Source: Geodermatophilus aquaeductus (lineage in GTDB: Bacteria > Actinomycetota > Actinomycetes > Mycobacteriales > Geodermatophilaceae). Taken from it: a stretch of DNA of 64,000 bases. Position numbers and translations under genes: made by a program. Below are positions 46,845-57,930 of the stretch, in pieces (position 1 is the stretch's first letter; the number at the start of each line of letters is the position of its first letter). The stretch lies in assembly GCF_900182545.1 (NCBI RefSeq), contig NZ_FXTJ01000008.1:1-64000 (forward strand), in the 5' to 3' direction. Below the pieces are notes generated by a model. The model ran no database searches. It saw only the letters and a list, made by a program, of their open reading frames with translations, and was not told where the DNA came from.

Positions 46845-47072
46845 ATGGCCGACTCGAGCACCGACCTCGGCAAGGGCAAGCGGATCACCGGAGGGGACCG
46901 CACGTCCCTCGCCGATGAGCTGAAGAAGCGCTACGACGGCGGGGAGAGCATCCGGTCGCTCGCCACCTCGACCAACCGCTCCTACGGGTTCGTGCACCGG
47001 CTCCTGTCGGAGTCCGGTGCCACGCTCCGCAGTCGTGGTGGAGCCAACCGGAACAGCAAGAAGAGCGCATGA
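46845..47072 (+). CDS. small helix-turn-helix DNA-binding protein
   Basis: A 75-residue protein with one HTH (about residues 20-58: LADELKKRYDGGESIRSLAT, then NRSYGFVHRLLSESG) and a basic Gly/Arg/Asn-rich tail (RSRGGANRNSKKSA), as in nucleoid-type or recombinase-like HTH proteins. It resembles a widespread short actinobacterial family (SIRSLA...SYGFVHRLL) without a described role. ATG 46845 follows GGAGGGGAG. Its stop overlaps the start of the enoyl-CoA hydratase by 4 bp, so translation is coupled. Confidence 0.85.
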   Translation: MADSSTDLGKGKRITGGDRTSLADELKKRYDGGESIRSLATSTNRSYGFVHRLLSESGATLRSRGGANRNSKKSA

Positions 47073-47842
47073 CGGCGGTCGACACCGACGGCTGGGTCCG
47101 CACCAGCCGCGAGGGCGCCGTCCTGACCGTCACGCTCGACCGTCCCGACCAGCTCAACGCCCAGACGCCGGCCACCTGGGCGGCGCTGAAGGCGGTCGGC
47201 GACTCGCTCGACGACGGCGTCCGCGTGGTCGTGGTGCGGGGGGAGGGGCGCTCCTTCTCCGCGGGCCTGGACCGCAGCCTGTTCAGCGGCGACCCCGCGA
47301 CGGCGGGCGGCCTCGGCCAGCTGGGGTCGATGCCGGCGGAACTCGCCCAGGAGCGCATCCGCGAGTACCAGGCCGGGTTCCGCTGGCTGCGCTCGCCGGG
47401 CATCGTCTCGGTGGCCGCGGTGCAGGGCCACGCCATCGGCGCCGGTGCGCAGCTGGCGCTGGCCTGCGACCTGCGGGTGATGACCGAGAACGCGTCCCTG
47501 CGGCTGCCGGAGGCGACGCTCGGGCTCGTCCCCGACCTCACCGGCACGAGCACCCTCGCGGAGCTGGTCGGCTACGGGCGGGCGATGGAGGTCTGCGTGA
47601 CCGGCCGGCCGGTGACCGCGGCGGAGGCCCTGACCTGGGGCGTGGCCAACGCCGTCGTCCCGGCCGGGGAGCTCGACGCGGCGGTGGCCACGCTGGTCGC
47701 CGCGCTCACGGCGCCACCGGTGGGTGCGGTCCGCGAGACGGCGGCGCTGGTCCGCTCCGCGGTCCGGAACACGCCGGAGGCGCAGGACGCCGCCGAGCGG
47801 GCCGCCCAGGCCCGCCGGCTGGCCGAGCTGGCGGGGCGCTGA
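47069..47842 (+). CDS. enoyl-CoA hydratase/isomerase family protein
   Basis: A 257-residue crotonase-fold protein. The oxyanion-hole regions are EGRSFSAGLDRSLFSG (about 53-68) and AVQGHAIGAGAQLALACDLRV (about 115-135). Of the two catalytic Glu of true hydratases, one aligns with LPEATLGLVPD near 150, and the other position in GAGAQLAL is Gln/Ala, so activity may be isomerase, hydrolase or dehalogenase-like rather than hydratase. It is coupled to the HTH gene and followed by a terminator. Confidence 0.88.
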   Translation: MTAVDTDGWVRTSREGAVLTVTLDRPDQLNAQTPATWAALKAVGDSLDDGVRVVVVRGEGRSFSAGLDRSLFSGDPATAGGLGQLGSMPAELAQERIREYQAGFRWLRSPGIVSVAAVQGHAIGAGAQLALACDLRVMTENASLRLPEATLGLVPDLTGTSTLAELVGYGRAMEVCVTGRPVTAAEALTWGVANAVVPAGELDAAVATLVAALTAPPVGAVRETAALVRSAVRNTPEAQDAAERAAQARRLAELAGR

Positions 47843-47874
47843 CGGTCCCGGCCGACCCCCGATCCGGAACAGGC

Positions 47875-47910
47875 GGGGACCGGCGGCTGTTGGTGCTGCC
47901 GCCGGTCCCC
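47875..47910 (+). terminator. terminator after the enoyl-CoA hydratase gene
   Basis: Perfect 13-base arms GGGGACCGGCGGC / GCCGCCGGTCCCC with a 10-base loop, 25 bp before the next gene. Confidence 0.7.
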
Positions 47911-47934
47911 GTCTCCGGCTGAGGAGGTCACCGC

Positions 47935-49827
47935 ATGAGCAGTCCCATGACCTCCATGGCGGCGATGCGCTCGTTCCGCCGCGACCCGTCGGTCACCTCC
48001 CGTGAACTGCCCAAGGGCACGGTGCGCCGGATCCTCGGCATCGCCCGTCCCTACCGGCGCGAGCTCACCGGCTTCCTGCTGCTGGTGGTGGCGTCCTCGG
48101 TCATCGGCGTCATCACGCCGCTGCTGGCCGGCGACATCATCAACCGGATCGCCCGCCTCGACGGCACCGCCGGCGGCATCGTCCGGATCGCGCTGATCAT
48201 CGCCGGCCTCGCCGTCGTCGACGCGGGCATCTCGGTGGCCACCCGCTGGTACTCCGCGCGCATCGGCGAGGGCGTCATCTACGACCTGCGCGCCCGCGTG
48301 TTCGAGCACGTCCAGCGGATGCCGGTCGCCTTCTTCACCCGCACGCAGACCGGGGCGCTGGTCAGCCGCCTGAACAACGACGTCGTCGGCGCGCAGCAGG
48401 CGTTCACCTCGACCCTGTCCGGGGTCGTCTCCAACGTCATCGGCCTGGTGCTCACCGCCGGCGTCATGTTCTCGCTCTCGTGGCAGATCACCCTGCTCTC
48501 GCTGGTGATGGTGCCGCTGTTCGTACTGCCCGCCCGCCGGATCGGCAAGCGGCTGCAGGAGATCACCCGCGAGTCCTACGGCCTCAACGCGTCGATGAAC
48601 GCGACGATGACCGAGCGGTTCAACGTCGCCGGCGCGCTGCTGGTCAAGCTGTTCGGCCGCCCCGACGCCGAGGCCGAGAGCTTCCGCGGGCGCGCGGCGC
48701 GGGTGCGCGACATCGGCGTCCTGTCGGCCATGTACGGCCGCACCTTCTTCACCGCCCTCACGCTGGTGGCGGCGCTGGCCACCGCGCTGGTCTACGGCCT
48801 GGGCGGCTGGCTGGCCTTCGACGGGTCGCTGTCACCCGGCGACGTCGTCGCGCTGGCCCTGCTGCTGTCGCGGCTCTACGGGCCGCTGACGGCGCTGTCC
48901 AACGTCCGGGTCGACGTCATGAGCGCCATGGTCAGCTTCGACCGGGTCTTCGAGGTGCTCGACCTGCCGCCGATGATCGCCGAGGCGCCCGACGCGGTGC
49001 CGCTGCCGGCCGACGACCGGTCCATCGAGTTCGACGCCGTGAGCTTCAGCTACCCGGCGGCCGCGGACGTCTCGCTCGCCTCGCTGGAGGACGTGTCGCT
49101 GCCCGAGCACGGCGGGCCGACGGCGGTGCTGCACGACGTGTCGTTCCGCGTCGAGCAGGGCCACCTCGTCGCGCTCGTCGGCCACTCCGGCGCCGGCAAG
49201 TCGACGATCGTGAACCTCGTGCCGCGGCTCTACGACGTGACCTCGGGGGCCGTGCGGATCGGCGGCGTCGACGTCCGGAAGGCGACGTTCGCCTCGCTGC
49301 GCGACACGATCGGCGTCGTCAGCCAGGACGCGCACCTGTTCCACGACACCATCCGCGCCAACCTGCTCTACGCCCGCCCCGAGGCCACGGAGGAGCAGCT
49401 GTGGGCGGCGCTGACCGGCGCGCGGATCGCGGCCCTGATCGCCTCGCTGCCCGACGGCCTCGACACCGTGGTCGGCGACCGCGGCTACCGGCTCTCCGGC
49501 GGCGAGAAGCAGCGGCTGGCCATCGCCCGGGTGCTGCTCAAGGCTCCGGGCATCGTCATCCTCGACGAGGCGACCGCGCACCTCGACAGCGAGTCGGAGG
49601 TGGCCGTGCAGCACGCGCTGGACACCGCGCTCGCCGGGCGGACGTCGCTGGTGATCGCGCACCGGCTGTCGACGATCCGCAGCGCCGACCAGATCCTCGT
49701 GGTCGACGACGGTCGCATCGTGGAGTCGGGCACTCACGAGGAGTTGCTGGCGCTCGGACGCCGTTACGCCGACCTCTACCGGACCCAGTTCGCCGACGGC
49801 GAGCGTCGGACGGTCGGCGCGGCGTAG
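47935..49827 (+). CDS. ABC transporter, fused permease-ATPase exporter
   Basis: A 630-residue half-transporter of the multidrug/lipid exporter type that acts as a homodimer. Residues 1-45 are cytoplasmic, about 45-320 contain six helices (VASSVIGVITPLLAGDI onward), and the nucleotide-binding domain (about 360-610) has Walker A GHSGAGKST, Q-loop SQDAHLFHDT, signature LSGGEKQRLAIAR, Walker B IVILDEATAHLD and the H-loop IAHRLSTIR. A 20-residue insertion (SYPAAADVSLASLEDVSLPE) lies early in the ATPase domain. ATG 47935 follows GAGGAGG. The cargo is not predictable. Confidence 0.92.
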   Translation: MSSPMTSMAAMRSFRRDPSVTSRELPKGTVRRILGIARPYRRELTGFLLLVVASSVIGVITPLLAGDIINRIARLDGTAGGIVRIALIIAGLAVVDAGISVATRWYSARIGEGVIYDLRARVFEHVQRMPVAFFTRTQTGALVSRLNNDVVGAQQAFTSTLSGVVSNVIGLVLTAGVMFSLSWQITLLSLVMVPLFVLPARRIGKRLQEITRESYGLNASMNATMTERFNVAGALLVKLFGRPDAEAESFRGRAARVRDIGVLSAMYGRTFFTALTLVAALATALVYGLGGWLAFDGSLSPGDVVALALLLSRLYGPLTALSNVRVDVMSAMVSFDRVFEVLDLPPMIAEAPDAVPLPADDRSIEFDAVSFSYPAAADVSLASLEDVSLPEHGGPTAVLHDVSFRVEQGHLVALVGHSGAGKSTIVNLVPRLYDVTSGAVRIGGVDVRKATFASLRDTIGVVSQDAHLFHDTIRANLLYARPEATEEQLWAALTGARIAALIASLPDGLDTVVGDRGYRLSGGEKQRLAIARVLLKAPGIVILDEATAHLDSESEVAVQHALDTALAGRTSLVIAHRLSTIRSADQILVVDDGRIVESGTHEELLALGRRYADLYRTQFADGERRTVGAA

Positions 49828-49831
49828 CAAC

Positions 49832-49837
49832 TAGCGT
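49832..49837 (+). promoter_or_regulatory. -10 element TAGCGT for the SnoaL-like gene
   Basis: TAGCGT lies 4 bp after the exporter stop and 33 bp before GTG 49871, which has its own GAGGAG ribosome-binding site. Confidence 0.35.
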
Positions 49838-49870
49838 TCCTCCTGCCCCAGCAGCACCAGGAGGAGCTCC

Positions 49871-50338
49871 GTGACGTCCGCGCACCCGTACGACGCCCAG
49901 ATCCGCGCCCTCTACGCCGCCTTCGTCGACGGCTGGAACCGGCGCAGCGGCGCGGCGGTGGCCGCGGTGTTCGCCGACGACGGCGACATGGTCGGCTACG
50001 ACGGGACGACGGTGAGCGGCCGGCTCTCGATCGCCTCGGACCTGCGGCGGGTGTTCGGCAGCCACCCGACGGCGACCTACGTGGCCGTGGTCCGGTCCGT
50101 GCGGGCGATCAGCGACGGCGTGGCCGTGCTGCACGCGCACGCCGGGATGATCCCGCCCGGGGAGGACGACATCGACCCGGGGCTGCACAGCATCCACACG
50201 CTCGTCGCCGTCGACGAGGGCGGCGGGCGCTGGAAGACCACGCTGTTCCAGGCGACGCCGGCCGCGTGGCTGGGCCGCCGCGACGCCCGCGACGCGCTCA
50301 CCAACGAGCTGCGCGGGCTGCTGACCGCCCCGCGGTGA
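49871..50338 (+). CDS. SnoaL/SgcJ-like (NTF2-fold) protein
   Basis: A 155-residue protein with the cone-shaped NTF2 fold of the SgcJ/EcaC group. The N-terminal helix DAQIRALYAAFVDGWNRRS and the strand GAAVAAVFADDGDMVGYDG are characteristic, as is the late GGGRWKTTLFQATPAAW. Members include polyketide enzymes and many stress or detoxification proteins; no catalytic set allows a specific call. GTG 49871 follows GAGGAGCTCC. It is coupled by a GTGA overlap to the sulfurtransferase gene. Confidence 0.82.
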   Translation: MTSAHPYDAQIRALYAAFVDGWNRRSGAAVAAVFADDGDMVGYDGTTVSGRLSIASDLRRVFGSHPTATYVAVVRSVRAISDGVAVLHAHAGMIPPGEDDIDPGLHSIHTLVAVDEGGGRWKTTLFQATPAAWLGRRDARDALTNELRGLLTAPR

Positions 50339-51153
50339 GCGTGCTCATCGCGGCGGCCGAGCTCCTGCGCGGGCCGCGGCCGGTGCTGCTCGACGTCCGC
50401 TGGGCGCTCGGCGACCCGCACGGGCGCGAGCGGTACCTGGCCGGGCACCTGCCGGGTGCGGTGTTCGCCGACCTGGAGTCCGAGCTCGCCGCGCCGCCGT
50501 CGCCCGCCGAGGGCCGGCACCCGCTGCCGCCGGTGGAGGCGCTGCAGGCCGCGGCGCGGCGGTGGGGGGTCCGGGCCGGGGACGCGGTGGTCGCCTATGA
50601 CGCCACCGGCGGGCTGGCCGCCGCGCGGGCGTGGTGGCTGCTGCGCTGGGGCGGGCTGGCCGACGTCCGGCTGCTCGACGGCGGGCTGGACGCCTGGGTC
50701 GCCGCGGGCGGAGAGCTCGAGACCGGCGACGTCGTCCCGGAGCCCGGCGACGTCGTGCTGACCGGCGGCGCGATGCCCACGCTCACCGCCGACGAGGCCG
50801 CGGCGCTGCCCGCGCGCGGCGGCGTGCTGCTCGACGCGCGGGCCGCCGAGCGCTACCGCGGCGAGGTGGAGCCGGTCGATCCGCGCGCCGGCCACGTGCC
50901 CGGTGCGGTCAGCGCGCCGACGACGGAGAACCTCACCGCGGACGGGACGTTCCGCGGCGACCTGGCGGACCGCTTCGCCGCGCTCGGCGTGCGCCCGGGG
51001 ACGGCGGTGGGCGTCTACTGCGGCTCCGGCGTCACGGCCGCGCACGAGGTGGCCGCGCTGGCGCAGGCCGGGATCGACGCGGCGCTGTGGCCGGGGTCGT
51101 GGTCGCAGTGGTCGGCCGACCCGTCCCGCCCGGTGGCCACCGGCGCCGGCTGA
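50335..51153 (+). CDS. two-domain rhodanese sulfurtransferase
   Basis: A 272-residue tandem rhodanese of the thiosulfate/3-mercaptopyruvate sulfurtransferase type. Domain 1 (about 1-125) shows VLLDVRWALGDPHGRERYLAGHLPGAVF with no active Cys; domain 2 (about 140-265) has VLLDARAAERYRGE and the active loop YCGSGVTAAH with catalytic Cys near residue 229. The loop CGSGVTA fits thiosulfate-type rhodanese rather than the CG[S/T]GVT mercaptopyruvate enzymes unambiguously, so the donor is uncertain. It converges with the tetR gene, 2 bp apart. Confidence 0.9.
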   Translation: MSVLIAAAELLRGPRPVLLDVRWALGDPHGRERYLAGHLPGAVFADLESELAAPPSPAEGRHPLPPVEALQAAARRWGVRAGDAVVAYDATGGLAAARAWWLLRWGGLADVRLLDGGLDAWVAAGGELETGDVVPEPGDVVLTGGAMPTLTADEAAALPARGGVLLDARAAERYRGEVEPVDPRAGHVPGAVSAPTTENLTADGTFRGDLADRFAALGVRPGTAVGVYCGSGVTAAHEVAALAQAGIDAALWPGSWSQWSADPSRPVATGAG

Positions 51154-51155
51154 AC

Positions 51156-51755
51156 TCAGCCGGCCGGGCGCTCCGGCGCGTCGAGGAGCGCGCACAGGGC
51201 GGGCTCGAGCAGCCGCTCGACGTCGGCACGGGACGCCGTGGCCACGGCCGGGATCTGCAGCAGGTAGCGGGACAGGCCCAGCCCCATGATGCAGGCGGCC
51301 ATGAGGCCCGCCCGCAGCTCGGCATCCTCGCCGCCGATCGTCTCGGCCACGCCGGAGGCGACCGAGCACATCACGTCGTCGCGCAGCGTGCGGTTGGCCT
51401 CGGGATGGGTCAGGCAGTTGCGCATCAGGGCGGCCGCGCCCTCCCGGCCCCCGGGGCCCTCGAAGGTCTCGAACAGGTCGGCGATGGCGGCGGCCGGCAC
51501 CTGCGAGCGCGGGGCGTCGAGGACCGACACGTGCTCGCGGGACCACCGCGTCGCCGCGGCGAAGAGGTTGTCCTTGCTGCCGAAGTACTGCATGACCAGC
51601 GCGGGGTCGACCCCGGCCGAGGCCGCCACCGCCCGGATCGTGGCCCGCTCGAAGCCCGTCTCGGCGAACAGGGCGCGGGCGGCCTCGAGGATCGCCGCCT
51701 CGGTCCGGCGACGGCGCTCGTCGCGGGAGACGTGTTCGGTACCGGCTGCGGTCAC
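51156..51755 (-). CDS. TetR-family transcriptional repressor
   Basis: A 199-residue regulator. The HTH occupies about residues 14-60 (AAILEAARALFAETGFERAT, then VAASAGVDPALVMQYFGSKD). The C-terminal ligand/dimer domain resembles the TetR_C_34 or AefR-like group (GGREGAAALMRNCLTHPEAN). It is divergent from the MFS exporter gene, with three operator-like boxes in the 96-bp gap; GTG 51755 lies 6 nt after a TAGAGT hexamer that overlaps box 1. This suggests repression of both itself and the exporter. Confidence 0.92.
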   Translation of the reverse strand: MTAAGTEHVSRDERRRRTEAAILEAARALFAETGFERATIRAVAASAGVDPALVMQYFGSKDNLFAAATRWSREHVSVLDAPRSQVPAAAIADLFETFEGPGGREGAAALMRNCLTHPEANRTLRDDVMCSVASGVAETIGGEDAELRAGLMAACIMGLGLSRYLLQIPAVATASRADVERLLEPALCALLDAPERPAG

Positions 51756-51762
51756 GGGTTCA

Positions 51763-51831
51763 CTCTACAGGCGTTGACCCGTCCAGGATGTCGCTCTACG
51801 GTCGTTGAGTCGTCGCTCTACGAACGTTGAG
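51763..51831. promoter_or_regulatory. three operator boxes and divergent promoters of tetR/MFS
   Basis: Near-palindromic boxes with consensus CTCTAC-N4-GTTGAG occur at 51763-51778, 51794-51809 and 51816-51831. Starts are 31 and 22 bp apart, close to whole helical turns. The rightward promoter TTGACC (51774-51779) - 17 bp - TACGGT (51797-51802) and the leftward -10 TAGAGT (51767-51762) are both overlapped by boxes. Confidence 0.7.
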
Positions 51832-51851
51832 CCATCTCCCGAGGAGTCCTC

Positions 51852-53351
51852 GTGACCGCCACCGCCTCGCCCCCCGGGCCAGGTCCCCTCACGCACGCGG
51901 ACGGGCGGGAGGTCCGCAAGGGCCTCGCCCTGGCCGTGCTCGCGATCAGCCAGCTCATGGTCGTGCTCGACGTGGCGATCGTGAACGTCGCACTGCCCGA
52001 CATCGCGGTGTCCCTGGGCGTCACGAGCCAGGCCGACCTGTCCTGGATCGTCACCGGCTACACCCTCACCTTCGGCGGGTTCCTGCTGCTCGGCGGCAAG
52101 CTGGCCGACCGGCTCGGCCGCCGCCGGGTCTTCGTCATCGGCGCCACCCTCTTCGCCGTCGCCTCGCTGCTCGGCGGGCTGGCCGGCGACCTCGGGCTGC
52201 TCGTCGGGGCGCGGCTGGTGCAGGGCCTCGCGGGCGCGCTCATGGCGCCGTCCGCGCTGTCCCTGCTCACCGTGGTCTTCGAGGAGGGCCGGGAACGTAA
52301 CCGGGCCCTGGGCATCTGGGCCGCCATCTCGGCCGGCGGCGCCGCCATCGGCCTCATCCTGGGCGGGATCCTGACCGAGTACGCCAGCTGGCGCTGGGTC
52401 CTGTTCGTCAACGTCCCCGTGGCCGTGCTCGCCGTCGTCGGGGCGCTGCGCGTGGTCCCGGAGAGCCGCGACGCCCGGGCCCGCGGCTTCGACGTCCCCG
52501 GCGCCCTGCTGGTCACCGGCGGCCTCGTCGCGCTCGTCTACGCCCTCGTGAAGGGCAACGACCTCGGCTGGACCTCCGCGCGGACGCTCGGGATGCTGGC
52601 CCTCGCCGCGGTGCTGCTGGGTGCGTTCGTCGTCGTGCAGCGGCGGGCGGCCGATCCGCTCGTCGACTTCCGGCTCTTCCGGTCGCGCTCGGTGCTCGGG
52701 GCCGACCTCGGGGCGCTGTTCGTCGGCGCCGGGATCTTCGCGGTCTTCTTCTTCCTCGTGCTGTGGATGCAGCAGGTCAACGGCTACTCGCCGCTGCAGG
52801 CGGGGTTCGCGTTCCTCCCGATGACCGTCGCCATCGTCGTCGGTGCCGCCATCGCCTCCCAGCTGCTGGGGCGGGTCGGCCCCCGTCCGCTGCTCGTCGG
52901 CGGCCCGGCGCTGGCCGCCGCGGGCATGCTCGTCCTGGGCCTGCGGCTGGACCCCACCGCCTCCTACCTGACCGTCATCCTGCCGTCGCTGGTGACGGTC
53001 GCCCTGGGCATGGGGCTGACGTTCGTGGCGCTGACCAGCGCGGCCGTGGCCGGGGTCCCGCAGGAGGACGCCGGCGTGGCCAGCGCGCTGCTCAACGCCG
53101 GGCAGCAGGTCGGCGGGGCGCTGGGCCTGGCCATCCTGGCGGCGGTGAGCACGGCGCGCACCGAGGCCGTCGCCCCCGCGGGTCCGCCCACGTCGCCGGG
53201 CTTCGTGGCCGCGGTGGTCGAGGGCTGGGGTCTCGGCTTCGTCGTCGCGGCGGGGTTCCTCGCCGCGGCCGGCATCGTCGGCGCGGCCCTCGTGCGGACG
53301 TCGAGGGCGCAGGCCGCCGAGGCGCTCCCCGCGACCGCCGGCGCCGTCTAG
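51852..53351 (+). CDS. MFS drug exporter, DHA2 (14-helix) family
   Basis: A 499-residue proton-driven exporter with about 14 membrane helices. Motif C-like and DHA2 features are visible: VVLDVAIVNVALPDIA in helix 1, GGKLADRLGRRRVF as the loop 2-3 motif A, and GAAIGLILGGILTEYASWRWVLFVNVP. GTG 51852 follows GAGGAG. It is the target of the divergent TetR gene, so expression is probably induced by a ligand that is also exported. Substrate specificity is unknown; the nearest functional types are quinolone/dye or antibiotic exporters. Confidence 0.92.
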   Translation: MTATASPPGPGPLTHADGREVRKGLALAVLAISQLMVVLDVAIVNVALPDIAVSLGVTSQADLSWIVTGYTLTFGGFLLLGGKLADRLGRRRVFVIGATLFAVASLLGGLAGDLGLLVGARLVQGLAGALMAPSALSLLTVVFEEGRERNRALGIWAAISAGGAAIGLILGGILTEYASWRWVLFVNVPVAVLAVVGALRVVPESRDARARGFDVPGALLVTGGLVALVYALVKGNDLGWTSARTLGMLALAAVLLGAFVVVQRRAADPLVDFRLFRSRSVLGADLGALFVGAGIFAVFFFLVLWMQQVNGYSPLQAGFAFLPMTVAIVVGAAIASQLLGRVGPRPLLVGGPALAAAGMLVLGLRLDPTASYLTVILPSLVTVALGMGLTFVALTSAAVAGVPQEDAGVASALLNAGQQVGGALGLAILAAVSTARTEAVAPAGPPTSPGFVAAVVEGWGLGFVVAAGFLAAAGIVGAALVRTSRAQAAEALPATAGAV

Positions 53352-53373
53352 GAGCCGCCCCGGCGGACAGGGG

Positions 53374-53399
53374 CCCGCCTCCCGTGCGCGGGAGGCGGG
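53374..53399. terminator. bidirectional terminator between MFS and chelatase-like genes
   Basis: Perfect 11-base arms CCCGCCTCCCG / CGGGAGGCGGG with a TGCG loop. It ends directly at the stop codon of the opposing gene (53400). Confidence 0.7.
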
Positions 53400-54095
53400 T
53401 CAGCCGAGGGCGGCGTCGTAGCGGTCGAGCAGGACGGCGGCGATCCGCTCGTCGGGCAGCAGGGGAGCGGTGACGACGTCGGCGCCGGCCTCGGCCAGCT
53501 TGCCGTGGAAGTGCCCCGGCGCCAGCAGGTAGGACGCGACCACCACCCGCTCGGCGCCGCCCCGACGGGCCGCGGCGACGGCGTCGGCTACCGGCGGCTG
53601 CGCGGCCGAGCCGTAGCCGGTGGTCACCGGCCCGGCCCAGGAGCGCTGCAGCAGGTCGGCGGTGTCCTCGACGTCGGCCACCGAGCGCGGGTCCGACGAC
53701 CCCGCGGCGGCCAGGACGACGGCGGTGAGCGGGTCGCGCGGGTCGGCGCCGGCCTCGACCAGCCGGTCGGACAGCACCGCCGCCAGCCGCGGGTCGGGCC
53801 CCAGCGGGCGGGCGGCGAGCGCGGAGTCGTGCGCGGCCACGGCGCCGGCGATGTCGACGTGCACGTGGTAGCCGCCGGACAGCAGCAGCGGGACCACGAC
53901 GGCCGGCTGCCCGTCGGCGGCGAGCCCCGCGACGACGTCGACCACCGTGGGCGGCTGCACGTCGACGAAGGCCGCCGTGGTCACCAGGCCCGGGCGAAGC
54001 CGGCGCGCGGCCAGCGCGAGCTCGGCGACCAGTCGCCGGCCGGTGGGGTTGCGCGTGCCGTGGGCGCAGGCGACCAGGACCGGAGGGGCGCTCAC
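53400..54095 (-). CDS. CbiX/SirB-like sirohydrochlorin chelatase family protein
   Basis: A 231-residue protein with two homologous halves, as in long CbiX: VLVACAHGTRNPTGRRLVAEL (His near residue 11) and AVVLAAAGSSDPRSVADVED. The metal-binding His are in ACAHGT and GGYHVHVDIAGA, plus LAPGHFHGKLAEAG. Likely substrate is sirohydrochlorin, receiving Fe or Co for siroheme or cobalamin, but no tetrapyrrole genes adjoin it and the second half lacks the first-His position. GTG 54095 overlaps the SDR stop by 4 bp. Confidence 0.8.
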   Translation of the reverse strand: MSAPPVLVACAHGTRNPTGRRLVAELALAARRLRPGLVTTAAFVDVQPPTVVDVVAGLAADGQPAVVVPLLLSGGYHVHVDIAGAVAAHDSALAARPLGPDPRLAAVLSDRLVEAGADPRDPLTAVVLAAAGSSDPRSVADVEDTADLLQRSWAGPVTTGYGSAAQPPVADAVAAARRGGAERVVVASYLLAPGHFHGKLAEAGADVVTAPLLPDERIAAVLLDRYDAALG

Positions 54096-54846
54096 GGGGT
54101 GCGCAGGATCCCGCCGTCGACGGCGACCATCGTGCCGGTGACGTAGGACGCGGCGGGGGAGAGCAGGAAGGCCGCGACCCGGCCGAACTCGTCGGGCTCC
54201 CCGACGCGGCGCAGCGGGATGCCGGCCTCGGTGCGCGAGCGCGCCTTCGCGGGGTCGCCGGAGGCGGCCTCGATCTCGGTGATCCGGTCGGTGGCGATCG
54301 TGCCGGGCATCAGCCCGACCACCCGGATCCCGCGCGGGCCGAGCTCGTCGGCCAGTGCCTTGAGGGTCATGGCCAGGCCCGGGCGCAGCGCGTTGGAGAT
54401 GGCCAGGTGCCCGATCGGCTGGCGCACCGACGTCGACAGCACCATGCCGATCGCCGCGCCGTCGGACAGGTGCGGCTCCAGGGCCCGCAGCAGCCGCAGC
54501 GGGCCGAGCAGCACGCTGTCGACGGCGGCCCGCCAGTCCTCCTCCGCCGTCTTGAGCACCGTGCCCGGCGCCGGCCCGCCGACGGAGACGAGCACGCCGT
54601 CGACCCGGCCGAGCCGCTCGAGCGCCGTCGTGACGAGGGTGTCGGCGGCGGCGGGGTCGGCGAGGTCGGCCACCACCCCGGACGCGCCCTCGCCCAGCCC
54701 GGCGACCGCGCGGTCGACCGAGCCGGGCGAGCGGGAGCTGACGAGGACGCGCGCCCCGTCGGCGACGAGGGCCCGGGCGGTCGCGAGACCCAGCCCCCGG
54801 CTCGCGCCGGTGAGCAGGTAGCCGCGACCGCCCAGGCCCAGATCCA

Positions 54847-54847
<1 letters not shown>
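54092..54847 (-). CDS. short-chain dehydrogenase/reductase with atypical active site
   Basis: A 251-residue Rossmann-fold SDR. The cofactor motif is LLTGASRGLGLA (TGxxxGxG, about 12-23) and NAG-like VSVGGPAPG occurs near 88. Where classical SDRs have YxxxK, this protein reads GHLAISNALRPGL (about 152-164), so the catalytic Tyr and Lys are not in place. The C-terminus FLLSPAASYVTGTMVAVDGG is normal. This SNALR subfamily is known among bacterial SDRs, with reaction unassigned. It follows aconitase with one-base overlap and precedes the chelatase-like gene. Confidence 0.87.
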
Positions 54848-57699
<2,852 letters not shown>

Positions 57700-57777
57700 T
57701 GCTTGCGCCTCACCCTCGAGTGTCCATCGGGCTTGAATGCCACCCCCCATCATCCCAGCCCCGGACGGGGAGGTCCT

Positions 57778-57819
57778 GGTGAGGCGACCCTTCCCTCACC
57801 CGGTGAGGTCGCTCTCACC
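57778..57819. repeat. imperfect hairpin upstream of acnA
   Basis: GGTGAGGCGAC (57778-57788) pairs with GTCGCTCTCACC (57808-57819) apart from one extra base, enclosing a second small palindrome CTCACC-C-GGTGAG (57796-57808). It lies in the acnA leader/promoter zone. Confidence 0.4.
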
Positions 57820-57827
57820 GCCGACCA

Positions 57828-57896
57828 CACCGTGCACCTCCGCGGAAGTGCACCGTGCATCTCCGCGGAAGTGCACCGTGCATCTCCGCGGACGTG
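57828..57896. repeat. three tandem 23-bp repeats between acnA and the sirtuin gene
   Basis: Units at 57828-57850, 57851-57873 and 57874-57896 differ at only two positions. Each has the palindromic core TCCGCGGA (57839-57846, 57862-57869, 57885-57892) framed by TGCA at the outer ends. The spacing of cores is 23 bp. Confidence 0.85.
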
Positions 57897-57917
57897 CCCG
57901 CCCTCGGGCGGCGTGCC

Positions 57918-57923
57918 TACGGT
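57918..57923 (+). promoter_or_regulatory. -10 element TACGGT for the sirtuin gene
   Basis: TACGGT ends 7 nt before GTG 57931; the triple 23-bp repeat lies just upstream where activator or repressor sites would be. Confidence 0.4.
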
Positions 57924-57930
57924 GGAGCGC

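Noticed and set aside
57828-57896. CRISPR array
   Set aside because: The three units are directly adjacent with no spacers, and no cas genes are present.
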